From Spirogloea muscicola (lineage: Eukaryota > Streptophyta > Zygnematophyceae > Spirogloeales > Spirogloeaceae), in assembly GCA_009602725.1 (NCBI GenBank), contig WELB01000051.1, positions 131,301 through 193,900 on the forward strand: DNA of 62,600 nucleotides, written 5' to 3'. Position 1 is the stretch's first letter. The number at the start of each line of letters is the position of its first letter. Positions 18,517-30,112 of the stretch are shown piece by piece. Below the pieces are notes generated by a model, which made no database searches, was not told the origin of the DNA, and saw only the letters and a program-made list of their open reading frames with translations. The position numbers were made by a program, and so were the translations under genes.

Positions 18517-19010
18517 ACCGGGGTGGACTGCAGCCCTGGCTCAGCGAGATGTCGGAGTGGCTCACTCCAATGCTTGTGGAGCACGCTCGGAAGGTGCTCA
18601 GCACGCGGACATTGGGCGTGGCAAGCGTCCCCTGCTGGAGGTAAGCGGATCTGCAGAGCCAAAGCGGGGCAGGAAGAGCTCCAACTCTAAGGAGGGCTTT
18701 AACGCTCCTTCCAATGGCGGCTTTCAGAAGCCACGCGCGACGAGTGCTGGCCCGCGAGTGGAAGGAGGTGGTGGCTGCCATGGCTGCGGCGCCAAGAGCC
18801 ACCAGATCAGGACTGCCCGGCGGCAGGTCCATCTTCCTCGAGGCCACGTCACAGCGCCCGATGGGCCAGGACAAAAGCAACTTCAAGGGCAAGCGTGAGT
18901 GCCTGACCCTTGCCTCTGGGAGCCATCTCTATCAGCCAGAAGCAGTTTAGCTGTTTGATCTTGCTTGCCCGTCAACCAAGGTACAGGTTGTGCGCTCCAT
19001 TTCTGCTTGA
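18517..19010 (+). pseudogene. E1 gag, C-terminal half
   Basis: It resumes with WLSEMSEWLTPM in the gag frame, then HARKVLSTR and a basic linker. The zinc-knuckle is damaged: GGGGCHGCGAKSHQIRTAR lacks the final cysteine seen in E2 (CYGCGAKGHLLRHC). The segment RECLTLASGSHL and SISA follows, then a stop near 19,008. Confidence 0.6.
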
Positions 19011-19560
19011 TTGCAAGGTCTGGAGGCCGGAGGGCCTCTATTTGTGTGGATTGCCCACAATGACTTGCAATTGGCTGCTGATGTGTATCTGAACTGGCCT
19101 GAGAGCCGTCGGGCTGAAGAGATGCTGTTCTTCATTGTGCCGCAGAAGCGCGGCGTGACTGATCGAGCTCCGCTGGGGATGTCGCTGATGTGCTCGCACG
19201 AGGCGGGACACAGGCTCCTTCAGCGTAGCGTCGATGCCTCTCCGCGTAGGCCTTACCCGACAGCGGTCAAGATCTATGTCGCTCGCACCCCATTCCTTGG
19301 AAGTGTCCATGCGGGACACACGATGCTTTTTGAGGGCCTGGTTGCCGCAGCACCGGCTAGGATCCTCATAGACTCAGGGGCCTCAGCGTCCTTCGTTAGT
19401 AGGGATTTGGTGTGCTCCACTGGTTTCATATGCAAGCAGGTGGTCTACCTAGCGTGACATAGGCCGATGGCCACCCCACCGATCTGCTGGAGTCATGCAC
19501 AATTCCCATTCGCATCCAGCAGTACAAAGCCGAGGTGCCTTGTTACGCTATTGCGTTGAC
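19011..19560 (+). pseudogene. E1 aspartic protease region
   Basis: The frame from 19,011 reads GLEAGGPLFVWIAHNDLQLA and, after about 330 bases, ARILIDSGASASFVSRDLVC. DSGAS is the retropepsin active-site motif that cleaves the gag-pol polyprotein. A TGA near 19,455 breaks the frame, and the following IPIRIQQYKAEVPCYAIALT is still readable. Confidence 0.65.
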
Positions 19561-20891
19561 AGTCGCATTTGATGTGATATTGGGTGATGACTGACTTTGT
19601 GCCACATCTGCATGCCTCGATTTTGCACGCCAGACTTGCACGGTACAACGAGGCGCACGGCGCTTTGTCCTTTGCAAGCAGCCTCCCTGTTCACCGCCGC
19701 TGGCGGCAGGGGATTCCACTCTGCTGTCCGCCATGCAGATGAAGCAAGTCTTCACAAGAACATTTTGGAGATGGCATTTCTTGAGATGGTGGCATTGAAT
19801 GACAAGTCTAAGCCTGACTTGTGTGTGAGCTCTGCGGATACACATGCGGGGTTCTTGCTAAGCTGCTGGAAGAGTCTGCGGATGTGTTTCCCGACTCTCT
19901 TCCCGAAGGTCTACCTCCTCACCGAGGTATGGCTCATACAATTCCATTGAGCCAGGCACTCACCCGCCTTACCGTCCCATGTACCGGCTTAGCCCTCTCG
20001 AATTTCGAGAAGTGCAATCCCAGGTCGAGGACCTGCTGGCGAAGGGCTACATTGAGCCCTCTCAGTCGCCATACGGAGCACCCATACTCTTTGTCAAATA
20101 GAAGGATGGCACTCTAAGGATGTGCATTGATTATCGGGCTTTTAATAGACTTACCAACAAATAGCGATAACCGTTGCCTCGAACAGATGATCTGTTCGAT
20201 TGGCTGGCAGGGGCTACGGTGTTTAGCTCCCTGGACCTGGCAAGTGGGTATCATCAGATTCGAATCACGCCTGCGGATGTTACCAAAGTCGGCGTTCCGT
20301 ACGCCGCTTGGACAAGATTCAAGGTGCTGAGCTCTGGTCTGACCAATGCACCGGCTACGTTCCAGGCGGTGATGTCGAGGGCCTTTGGCCCCCTGCTCTA
20401 CCATTTTGTGCTGCTTTACTTGGACGACATACTGGTGTTCAGCAAAACGCTAGAGGATCACGTGAGGCACTTGCGCCAAGTGCTGCAGTTGCTGCGTAAA
20501 ACCACTTGCATGCCAAGAGGTCCAAGTGCGTATTTAACTAGCCAGAGCTGACATACCTTGGGCATGTCGTGGGCAAAGACGGCATACGTGTCTACGCCAA
20601 GAAGACTTCGGTCGTACGAGATTGGCCTGTGCCACGGAGTACACCTACATTGCGCACCTTTTTGTGATTCGGAAATTACTTCCGAAAGTTCCTAGAAGGC
20701 TATGGGAAATTGGCAATTTCTCTTACGAAGCTGACTCGTAAGGGGGTACCTTGGGATTTGCTGTCCGAATGCCAGAGGGATTTTGAGGAGATACAGCAGG
20801 CGCTGACATCTCCGCCTGTGTTGGCCTTTCCTCGTGAAGGCGTGCCATATGAGCTAATCTGTGATGCCTCTTTGACCGGCATTGGTGCCGT
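19561..20891 (+). pseudogene. E1 reverse transcriptase
   Basis: Motifs in order: HTIPL near 19,937, [20 protein letters not shown], a damaged KDGTLRMCIDYR, then a clean stretch from 20,174: [20 protein letters not shown] (motif A aspartate), GLTNAPATFQAVMSRAFG, YLDDILVFSKT (catalytic YLDD). Stops at 20,099-20,101 (TAG) and 20,161-20,163 (TAG) show it is dead. It continues to the start of RNase H (CDASLTGIGAV), where a minus-strand solo LTR interrupts. Confidence 0.75.
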
Positions 20892-21485
20892 TGTGGTTAA
20901 TTCGCCCCTACACACGCAATTAGGGTGGGTCGTCCTTGTTAAGTTTGGCTGTAAGGGCGTAAGGGACCAACACACAACACGGCAAAGCACTAGCGCATAG
21001 CGCAGCGGAAGACAGGCCCTGTGGCGCCGCCGTCCGGCGACGACTCCACCTCCTGGGCGCGAGCCAGCCACTGGCCCTCAACGGGCGCAGTTACGGACTC
21101 CTCGCATCGAGCCCCGCAGCAAGCTGCGGCGGCGGCTGCGGCGGCGAGCAGCGGCAAGGCTGCTCCTGGGCTTCACCGGTCCGAACTGATGTCGGGTCTC
21201 GGCCCAAGGCTCGTAGTGCTTCCCCACGTGCCACCCCCCCTCCAGGGGTGTGAGCGGGTTACCCAAAGGCCTGCCCTTGCGGCGGGCCCAAGGTCCCCTC
21301 TTGGCAGGGTGGAACCTGACGAGGGTTAGTCCAGGACGGGCGAGAGATGCCCGCACCTGGGCGGGCCCACTTGCCTGTCAAGCCGCCCGCCCGCCACCTG
21401 GACGGGCCACTTGTCCATCAAGCGGCTAGCGGTCACGTAACGCTAACAGCACCGTGTGGCATAACCAAACGGCTGGATCGTTACA
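20892..21485 (-). mobile_element. Solo LTR-1 in E1 RNase H, duplication GCCGT
   Basis: In plus orientation it runs TGTGGTTAATTCGCCCC to GGATCGTTACA (594 bp) between GCCGT repeats at 20,887-20,891 and 21,486-21,490. The empty site GGTGCCGTGCTCTTGC is present at about 38,611 in E2. Confidence 0.9.
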
Positions 21486-21940
21486 GCCGTGCTCTTGCAA
21501 GAGGTTCACCGGTTAGCGTTTGAGAGTCGCCTTCTGATCCCTGCAGAGCGAAATTACACTACGTGCGAGCAGGAATTGCTGTCTGTGGTGCACGCCTCAC
21601 GTGTCTGGCGTTGCTACCTGGAAGGTGTGGAATTTACTGTTGTCACTGATTATAGCCCATTGACATATTTCCATACGCAGCAGCATTTGACTAGGCGTCA
21701 AGCTCGATGGGCTGAGTGCATAGCACAACTCAGTTTTCAGTGGGTTTATCGCCCTGGACGGCTTAGCGCGGTGTTGCGGAGCCTGTGAGTCGCAATATTC
21801 GCGGCGCTGATGCGTTGGCTGCCTTGAATGCTTCTGGAGTGCGGGCTGCAGGACTGCGTCAGACTCGTCAAGCTCCTCGGCAAACCCGCGGCTGGCCTCT
21901 CGGAGCTCTACGTCCGTATCCGTTAAGGGTATGGCAAAGA
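21486..21940 (+). pseudogene. E1 RNase H
   Basis: RNase H removes template RNA during cDNA synthesis. Readable: AVLLQEVHRLAFESRLLIPA, EQELLSVVHASRVWRCYLEG, VEFTVVTDYSPLTYF, TRRQARWAECIAQLSFQWVY, RPGRLS. The E in EQEL and D in VVTD are the family's catalytic acids; the first aspartate (CDAS) lies before the solo LTR at 20,868. A frame change near 21,780 follows. Confidence 0.7.
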
Positions 21941-23620
21941 CCCGTGCTATGCTGTGGCCGCCAACGCAAGCACCCTCACTGATGACAAAGGCTTCTGGTG
22001 GCCAGGCGACGCCATTGTGGTCCCGGACTGCAATGTCTTGCGCACTGACATAATGCAGGAGCTGCATGATTCGCCTTACAGTGGTCATCTGGGACTGAGC
22101 AAAACCATCAAGGCTGTAACGTTCCCTCCGTTTAAGAGTGCCAACGGTGCGGTAACATTACAAGTCTGTATCGTATCTACCCTTTTGAAGTCCCAAACGG
22201 TACCGGTAGCTTTGCTCCACTGTATTAGCTAAGTACGGCTCGAGGTCCCGGGCTCCGTACCACGTGCGCACGCCCCGGGCCCACGCCCTGTGGGCTGGCC
22301 GGGTGGGCCAGCTCTCCCTCAGGCCAACGTCCTGCGGGCTGTGAGCCAGCCTGGCCTCATGGCCACAGTCCTCATGGCCTCAGTCCCTTGGCCCCGTGAG
22401 CCAGGCTCTTCTTGGCTTGGCGCGCCACCTCCTTGGCGCTAGTCCCTTGGACTCGTGCTACAGGCCTCTGGCCCTGTGCGCCAGCCTCTGGCATTCGTCG
22501 TGTCCCCTTGTCAGGCCCGCCCCTCCGGGGAGGACCTTGGGGGCGACCCTCGTCACACCCTCAGGGGAGGGGTGGCAGATGGAACGCTTATCAGTAGGCA
22601 GAGGCCAGACTTCTTAGTCGGACCCGTGACGCCAAGAGAGGCACAGCCCTGCTGCTGCCTGCTGCCGCAGCCGCCGCCACAGCTCTGCTGCTGCCGCCTG
22701 CTGCGCAGCCCGTCGCTGCGGCTCGTCGCTGCGGGCCTCGATGGCTCTCTGTAAGTACCATGCCTGCGCCCCTTGCAGGGACAGCCGCTGACCCTCGGTG
22801 AGTCGCCGCCTTCCGGCGGTGCCTCAGGGTAAGACTTCCGCTGCGCGCTGTGCGCGTGTGTGTGCGCTGTGTGCGCTGGCGGTCCACTCTGTAAGGGGGC
22901 TGTCTCCAAAACACCCTATGTCCGAAACCCAAACAGGACATTCTGACCCTAACTGTGTGATTAGGAACAGAGATGTCACAAAGGCTGTGCGACGCCTCTT
23001 TTGGTGGCCGGGCTTTTCAGTCCAGGTGCGCGCTTTTGTGGTAAGCCGTGCCACATGCCAGCGTAGTAAGGCAATCTCGGGCAAGCCTGCCGGATTACTT
23101 CAGCCCTTGCAGATTCCGAAGCGGAATTGGTCTGATGTAAGTGAGGATTTTGTCAAACAATTGCCTAAGACGCGGAACGGCTATGATGCCACTGTTGTCC
23201 TTGTGGATCGCTTGAGTAAAATGGTGCGTTTTGCTCCCACAACTACGCGGGTTTCAGTGAAGGATTTCGCTGGCATCTCTGTGGATACAGTGTGAAAGCT
23301 GCATGGCGTACCTGAGAGGATGGTCTCGGACCGCGATCCTCGCTTTTACAGGACACTTCTGGAAAGAAGTTTGCAAGCTTATTGGCACGAAATAGGCCAT
23401 GTCCACAGCCTTTAATCCACAAGCGGATGGTCAAACTGAGCGCATGAATCGAGTTCTCGAGGACATGTCGAGGCATTTCGTCAATCCTAGCCAGACTGAC
23501 TGGGATGAGTATTTGGCTCCGGCTGAATATGCTGTAAACAATGCCTATCTTGCGTCCACATAGGAGACTCCATTCTTCCTCAATTATGGTCAGCATCCCC
23601 GAGCTCCACTTCAGGTGGGG
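21941..23620 (+). pseudogene. E1 integrase, split by a solo LTR
   Basis: The integrase inserts element cDNA. The part before 22,114 contains FWWPGDAIVVPDCN and LHDSPYSGHLGLSKT (zinc-binding histidines). After the solo LTR it reads RRLFWWPGFSVQVRAFVVSR, ATCQRSK, NWSDVSEDFVKQLPKTRNGY and ERMVSDRDP. A TGA at 23,293-23,295 and an extra T near 23,345 break the core. PQADGQTERMNRVLEDM still shows the catalytic glutamate. Confidence 0.75.
22115..22980 (+). mobile_element. Solo LTR-2 in E1 integrase, duplication AAGGC
   Basis: The 866-bp LTR runs TGTAACGTTCCCTCCG to GAGATGTCACA and is flanked by AAGGC at 22,110-22,114 and 22,981-22,985. The uninterrupted sister sequence (CATCAAGGCTGTGCAGCGCC) is at 39,243. 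The shared module occupies 22,802-22,845. Confidence 0.9.
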
Positions 23621-24286
23621 AGGCCAAAGCGAGTTCCCGCCGCGGTAGCCTTTACTAGGACCCTCTTGGAGGCTCAGAGACGAGCTCGGCAATTCTTGGA
23701 AATTGCTCAGAGTCGCCAGAAGGCTTATGCTGACAAACATCGGAAGGACGTGTCCTTCGATGTTGGTGCGCAAGTGCTGCTAAGCACGAAGCACTTGTCC
23801 TTGCGGGCTGTGGGTACGCGCAAATTGCTGCCCAAGTGGGTTGGACCCTTTGCAGTAGTACGCCTTGTGGGCAAGGTGTCCTACGAGCTGAAGACACCGG
23901 TGCATTGGAGGGTCCATAACGTCTTCCATGTGTCTCAGCTGAGGGCCTTCCTTTCGGATGGTCATGTCCAACCGCCCCCACCTCCACTAGTCGTCGAGGA
24001 TGATCTTGAGTTTGAGGTGGAAGAGATTTTGTCTCACAGGGACAAGCCTCGAGGGCGTAAGACCCGTGAGTATCCGGTGAAGTGGCTCGGGTATGGGCCT
24101 GAGCACAACACGTGGGAGCCTGCGGCTAATTTATTTAGCACATTGTCCAGATTGCTCTCAGGGAATACCTGGCCAAGGTTGGTGATTCTCCTAGGCTTGG
24201 TAGAGGCAGCAGCAGTCGGGCGTCTTAATCGGTGTCGGCTGTTCTCTCATTGTTCCCGAGGACGTGAAAACCAGAGTGGGGAGGTA
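23621..24286 (+). pseudogene. E1 integrase C-terminus and chromodomain
   Basis: The frame is open from 23,615 and encodes the GPY/F-type C-terminal module (KLLPKWVGPFAVVRLVGKVS, then HWRVHNVFHVSQLRAF) and a chromodomain at about 23,991-24,140 (FEVEEILSHRDKPRGRKTRE, VKWLGYGPEHNTWEPAANL). Chromodomains guide chromovirus integrases to particular chromatin. Translation runs on into the 3' LTR. The purine tract GAGTGGGGAGGTA (24,274-24,286) abuts the LTR and would prime plus-strand synthesis. Confidence 0.8.
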
Positions 24287-24827
24287 TGTAATGAACCGGC
24301 CGTTTGGTTAAGCCACACGGCTCTGTTGCTATTACATGACCGACTATTTGGGACAAGTGGGCCCGCCAGGTGGCGGGCGGACTTGCCGCTCAAGGGCCCG
24401 CCCGGAGGTGGGCCCCGCCATTCAAAATACCCCTCAATGATTCGCCTGTTCAAACGGAGGATCTTGGGCCCGCCGCAAGGCGGGCCTTGTGGCGACCCGC
24501 TCACACCTCTGGGAGCGGGGTGGCACGGGGAAGCACAAGGAGCCTTAGGGGCTGAGGCTCGACAAGCAATTCAAGCCCGTGAAGCCCAGGAGCAGCCTTG
24601 CCGCTGCTCGCCGCCGCAGCCGCCACCGCACTCTGCTGCGGGGCCTGCTGCGCCGGCCTGCGCCCAGGAGGCGGACTCGCCGCCGGACGGCGGCGCCACA
24701 GGGCCTATCTTCCGCTGCGCCTATGCGCTAGTGCTTCACGTGTAGTGGGTTGGCCTCTAAACCCCCTACAGACGAACTCAACAAGGACTGCTCACCCTGA
24801 CTGCATGTGTAGGGCGAGTCCTCAACA
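24287..24827 (+). mobile_element. 3' LTR of E1 (LTR-1)
   Basis: It runs TGTAATGAACCGGCCG to GAGTCCTCAACA (541 bp). Its right flank is GCTGA (24,828-24,832), which does not match the left flank of the E1 5' LTR (GCTTG) but equals the left flank of the LTR at 27,974. E1 is therefore a product of recombination between copies. Confidence 0.85.
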
Positions 24828-25265
24828 GCTGACCTACTTTCGCACACAATAGAAGTGGCAGGCGTCAAGCACAGTGGGCTCAGTGCATGGCCTTATTCCG
24901 TTACCAGTGAATGTGCCGCCCTGGAATTAGCAATATTACGGATCCGGTGAACTATAACAATGCAGGGCTTGTTGTGGCGGCTCTCTTGAAGCTTCAGGGC
25001 TTCAGCCCGCAGACGTGCGGCCTACTTGTGGAGCTGCTCGGCAGTCGATCGCCAACCTCTCTGAGCTGTATGTGCGTATTCGTGATGGGTATGGCACAGA
25101 CCCCTGGTTTCAAAGTGAAACCAACACAGGCACACTAGTAAATGACCAAGGCTTCTGGTAGCGAGGTGACGCCATTGTAGTTCCTGACTGCAATGCCTTG
25201 CGCCGCAGCATCTTGCAAGAGCTCCATGAGCCTCCGTATAGTGGTCATCTGGGACCCAGCCGCGT
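24828..25265 (+). pseudogene. Element Q, right half: RNase H end and integrase start
   Basis: It starts in mid RNase H (LTYFRTQ) and passes into the integrase N-terminus (GDAIVVPDCNALR, LQELHEPPYSGHLGPS) with several stops. At about 25,265 it joins gag-like sequence directly. The family is the same as R (30,949-38,569). Confidence 0.65.
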
Positions 25266-27973
25266 CAGCCCTCCAAGTATGGTGGGCAGGGCAGCATTAC
25301 CGCCTGGTTCCGCGAATTGAACGCGTGGTTCATGTTATGCGCGACACCATTAGATTCCCGCGTGGGATCGCGGCTACGTATCTTACGGAAGATGCCGCCG
25401 CATGGTGAAATCCGTGAAGTCGTCCCACCACCGCAGAGTGTTGCACACTTGGGACGACTCCACCCAATCACTCACCGCCATGGACGGATGAGCAGCACGC
25501 GGCGCGCCACGCCCGCGATGACGTGGTACGTAACGTCACATTGAACTCGTAGGACGGTATGTCGTAGTCTGTTGTGCCAGTAGTATGCTTTGTCTATGGG
25601 ATTCTCGAGCTCTGGTGGACGAAGGACTCCTTGTTGTGTACTTTCCTTCTAATCAGTTGCAGAAAGCTGCGAACATGTATTCGAGCTCGACCAGTTTACA
25701 CTTACACGGTACTAAAGACAGGAATTCTCATTGTGCCATGCAGTAGTGGAGTGAAATCTCCATCTCCAAGGGAGCTGGCTTCGTTGATCGCTGGAAGGTG
25801 GGCCACCTCCACGTGAAGTATGGAGTTGATAACTTTTCTCCAACAATTATAAAGTGCCCGCCTTTGTAGTTCGTAGCTATATTCTTACTATTGTAAGTGC
25901 CCTAGCACTCGGCGCTGAAGCGCCAACAATATATTTGAAGGTGGCTGGTCGTCCAGCCCATCCTTTTGTGAATACGGGGGCATCTGCCTCCTGTATCAGT
26001 AAGAATTCTGTGAGTACTAAAGCTTGGTTGTAAAGCCCACTGGTATCCCGCTGCACTGGCAAATCACAAAGTGCCAAAAGTCATTGGCAATATCGGTTGT
26101 GCTGCTAGTCAGCACGGGCTTGCCGGGACCCATCAGTCTGTACGAGTCAAGGCTCTGATGTAGTAACGCCCAAGCCGAGCTGGCCTAGCTGTGGCTATTG
26201 CCCATGAAAGTTGTGAACTTGGTCGTGAGATCAGTACTGTGTGATGCCTCAGCATGGGTGGCCCCTGCTTTGGTACTCACCTTGCCATATCTCTGGTGTT
26301 GGCGGCTAGTGCGCCCTCACCTTGGTTTGTGCATTGGCACACTCCAACCACTGGAAGTACTATGGTGCTTGGCACTGTAGTGAGATGAGGACTGTGGCTG
26401 GCTGCCATCCTCATTGACCTAGCGGCCTATGCGGCCCTGGTCAGTAGCACCTCTGTGTTATCCACTTTCAGTGCAAGTCCAAGGCTCTTCATGGCTGTTG
26501 ATGATGTGATCACGGCTACGGGCTAGTGGGTGTGCTGAGACAGGGTGGCAAACGTTGTCAATGCTCCCTGCAGCACCCGCTGCCTGAAAATTTCTTCACC
26601 TGTGTACTTCTTGCGGTGCCTACACATCAAGCCCCGTGTGTCGTGTATGGACGAGACCATGTGCGGCTCTATGTCTTGCTCGAGTGGACTGTATGTAAGC
26701 CCGTATGCTGAGTGGTGAAGATTGCGCCATTAGCCCAGCTATGTGCCTGAGTATCTCTGTGCACTTGAGTAAGCTGCCGGCACGTGATGACTTCATCAGC
26801 TGACTAGTGCATTTTGGGTACTCTGGGTGAATGCTCGTCTCCGCCATTCGTGCCAAAGGGTTGACTTGCATGGAATTGCTTCCACCAGCATTCTGGCAAG
26901 CTGAGCTGGAAGGCTGTATTTGAAGACGTACTCTCACATGATGCCAGCTTTGGCTGAGTGTGTCATCGTGATGATGCGCACGGAGTCTCCCCATGACTCT
27001 GCTGTGAGTGTTGTTTTCTCACATAGTATGACTCTTGACAATGGTCGTGCGGTGCATCAAGTAGGAGCTCTGAACAAGTTCGATGTCAAAATAGCATACC
27101 TTTTGCTAAGCATTGATGATCTGTGAGAATGTCTTGTGGAAGCTTATGTGTATAGTTTCCCCGCTTTGCAGATTGCTTATGACATTTTCGTCTCACACCT
27201 GAGAAGGTTCCGTGGTCGGCTTGTTGTAGGCTGCTCGGCTGCTTCTGCAAGATGCTCCGCTTTGGTGTCACCGAAAGCACTCGCCACGTGTCCGGTTGTG
27301 ATGATGAAGGTCTTTGGGCCCCTACTGTGTGACTCTGTGCGGATTTACCTTAACGGCAAACTGGTGTTCAGGAAAACGCCCGAGGATCACGTACTGCACC
27401 TGCGGGAATTACTGCAATTGCTGCGTGCAAATCAACTGTATGCCATATTTGTGTACATTCATCCGGAACATACATAGGGCAAGTTGTGTTCAGGGACGGG
27501 GTTCGCGTCAACTCATCTAGTAATAAAGGACAGTAGTAGTCAATGTGCCACGGAATGTGCCACAGTCGCGTCCTTATTGGGATTCGCAAACCACTTCCGT
27601 ACGTTCCTGTAAAGGTACGGAAGTATGGCATCTCCTCTTACGAAGCTCACTCGTAAGGACGTAAGCTAGGTGTGGACGTCCAAATGTCAGGAGCATTTGG
27701 GATATTAAGCGGGTCCTGGTGCTTCCACCTGTTTTGGCCTTGCCTCGAGAAGGCTTGCCATTAGAGATAGTGACGCCTCTTTGATCGGCACTAGTGCCGT
27801 CCTCTTGCAGGAAGGTCCCCCCGTAGCATTTGAAGGTAGCCTGCTTTGTCCTGCAGAGCGTGATTTCGCTACGGGAGAGCAAGAGCTCCTTGCTGTTGTG
27901 CACGCCATATGTATGTGGCGATGCAATCTTGTGGGTGTTGAAATTATGGTTGTATCGGGCCATTGCCCGCTGA
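25266..27973 (+). pseudogene. Element Q, left half: gag to RNase H
   Basis: This is the same decayed gypsy family as R; by eye 25,270-25,560 matches 33,170-33,420 and 26,100-27,100 matches 33,780-34,720. Order: gag (PPSMVGRAALPPG), protease (PTIYLKVAGRPAHPFVNTGA, with NTGAS replacing DTGAS near 25,975), RT remnants (27,130-27,480), then RNase H (AVLLQEGPPVAFEGSLLCPA, EQELLAVVHAICMWRCNLVG) up to GHCPL, where E2 begins. It is riddled with stops. Confidence 0.6.
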
Positions 27974-28515
27974 TGTAATGAATCGGTCGTATGGTTAAGC
28001 CACACGGCTCCGTTGCTGGTACATGACCGACTATTTGGGACAAGTGGGCCCAACAGGTGGCGGGCTGGCTTGCCGCGCAAAGGCCCGCCCGGAGGTGGGC
28101 CCCGCCATTCGAAATACCCCTCGATCATTTGCCCGTTCAAACGGAGGATCTTGGGCCCGCCGCAAGGCGGGCGTTGGGGCGACCCACTCACACCCCTGGA
28201 GGGGGGGGTGGCACGGGGCAGCACAAGGAGCCTTGGGGGCTGGGGCTCAACAAGCAGTTCAAGCCCGTGAAGCCCAGAAGCAGCCTTGCCGCTGCTCGCC
28301 GCCGCAGCCGCGGTCGCACTCTGCTGCGGGGCCTGCTGCGCCGGCCTGCGCCCAGGAGGTGGAGTCGCCGCCGGACGGCGGCGCCACAGGGCCTATTTTC
28401 GCTGCGCCTATGCGCTAGTGCTTCACGTGTAGTGGGTTGGCCTCTAAAGCCCCTACAGCCGAACTCAACAAGGACTGCTCACCCTGACTGCATTTGTAGG
28501 GCGAGGTTCTCTACA
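27974..28515 (+). mobile_element. 5' LTR of gypsy element E2 (LTR-1)
   Basis: It runs TGTAATGAATCGGTCG to GAGGTTCTCTACA (542 bp), with primer site TGGTATCAGAGG at 28,519-28,530. Its left flank GCTGA (27,969-27,973) lies in Q RNase H at exactly the codon where the 24,828 segment resumes. Confidence 0.9.
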
Positions 28516-28530
28516 ATTTGGTATCAGAGG

Positions 28531-29014
28531 CGGTCTTGCATCCATCGCGCTCGTGAATTCTTGTGCTCGCTGATGATGATGCAAGGATCCCCCTGATGTG
28601 CTGCCTGACCTTTTTCTGTCAAAGATAAAGTGCCTTGCCAGACGTTGGTCTGAGAGGCAGCTTAGCGGAAGCGCCGGGTGCGGAGTCATCTTTGCGCATT
28701 GAGCCAGCAACGACCAACGCCAGACTGTCTGCCTGACCCTTGAGGACCACTTGCTGCATCCGCTTCTTTGAGGTGTGGCTTGAGCCTGCAGCCTTTGTGT
28801 GGTAACGGTCAGTCGTGTGGCCAGCATTGATCGTGTGCATCGGTCTTGGTCATATCTGCGGCCGTCTGCCTGCCTGCTCATTGAGGTGTGAGGTTGTGCG
28901 CTGCCTTGCTTGCTCGCTCGCTGCTGCAGCAGTCTTGCGATGCCCTGTATTGCGGTATGGAGTGATTTTCTGACTGTCGGAGCTGAACTGATCCCTCAGT
29001 GTCCTCCAGACAGC
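28531..29014 (+). other. E2 untranslated leader
   Basis: This is non-coding leader between primer site and gag. It corresponds to the E1 leader (15,126-15,466 plus 17,136-17,284) without the LINE-D insertion. Confidence 0.6.
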
Positions 29015-30111
29015 ATGGCATCGCACAGGTCCAGTGCGCGGCCAAGCCCTCCTCGGGAGGTAGAGCGGTTGGCTGCCGAGGCAGCGGCTGCTGCGAAGCC
29101 AGCTGCTGCGTTAGTGGCTGCTGCGGAGCACGCCCACGAGGGGCACGCCCCATGAGGGGCACGCCCAAGCGGGGCACGCCCAAGCGGGGCACGCCCAAGC
29201 GGGGTACGCCCAAGCGGGGTATGCCCAAGCGGGGCTCGCCCAAGCGGGGCACGCTCAGGCGGGGCACGCCCAAGAGGGGCAGGCCCAGGAGGGGCAGGCC
29301 CAAGAGGGGCAGGGCGAGCTGGGAGCCGGAGGCCTGGAGGGCTTGTTGGCTGGGGATCTGCACCGTGTTGCACTCCTTACGCACGACCTGGCGGCAGTCC
29401 AGGCTGCAATGGTCCCAGTGCCGAAGGGGCTCTACCGCCTGCTGGAGCGGATGTGCGAGGAGCACCGCACCACCATCGCCCAGCTTCGCGCGGGACAGTG
29501 GCATGCGCAAGAGACCGATGCCGCGGGGCATCTGATGCGCAGGAGCGGTGTCAACCCTGCGAATGGCCTTGCCCAGGCCCGCGCACCAGGGCCATACTTC
29601 TGTCGGGACGACCGGGGTGGACTGCAGCCCTGGCTCAGCGAGATGTCGAGTGGCTCACTCCGATGTTGATGGAGCACGCTCGGAAGGTGCTCAGCACGCA
29701 GGCCATTGGGCGTGGCAAGCGTCCCCTGCTGGAGGCAGGCGGATCTGCAGAGGCAGAGCGGGGCAGGAAGAGGTTAACCCCTAAGGAGGGCTCTAACGCT
29801 CGTTCCCATGGCGGCTTTCAGAAGCCACGCTTGACAGGTGCTGGCCCGCGAGTGGAAGGAGGTGGTGGCTGCTATGGCTGCGGAGCCAAGGGCCACCTGC
29901 TCAGACACTGCCCGGCGGCAGGTCCATCATCGAGGCCACGTTCAGAACGCCCTATGGGCCGGGACATGGGCAATTTCGAGGGCGAGCGTGAGTGCCTGAA
30001 CCTTGCCTTTGAGAGCCACCTCATTCAGCCAGAAGCAGTTGAGCTGTTTGATCTTGCTGGCATTGCTTGCCCGTCAAGCAACGTACCGGTTGTGCGCTCC
30101 GTTTCTGCTTG
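29015..30111 (+). pseudogene. E2 gag with zinc knuckle
   Basis: ATG 29,015 starts MASHRSSARPSPPREVERLA, then an alanine-rich stretch and the AQAGH repeat region (29,118-29,310). The capsid-like part is LLAGDLHRVALLTHDLAAVQ, GLYRLLERMCEEHRTTIAQL. The C-terminus has an intact CCHC knuckle CYGCGAKGHLLRHC near 29,865. Two single-base changes break it: an extra C near 29,150 and a missing G near 29,646 (E1 has TCGGAGTGG). Otherwise this is the best gag copy. Stop TGA at 30,110-30,112. Confidence 0.75.
29118..29310 (+). repeat. 15-bp minisatellite in E2 gag
   Basis: About twelve units of GGGGCACGCCCAAGC and variants, encoding AQAGH, then AQEGQ toward the end. It is interrupted once by the extra base that causes the frameshift. 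Confidence 0.85.
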
Positions 30112-30112
30112 A

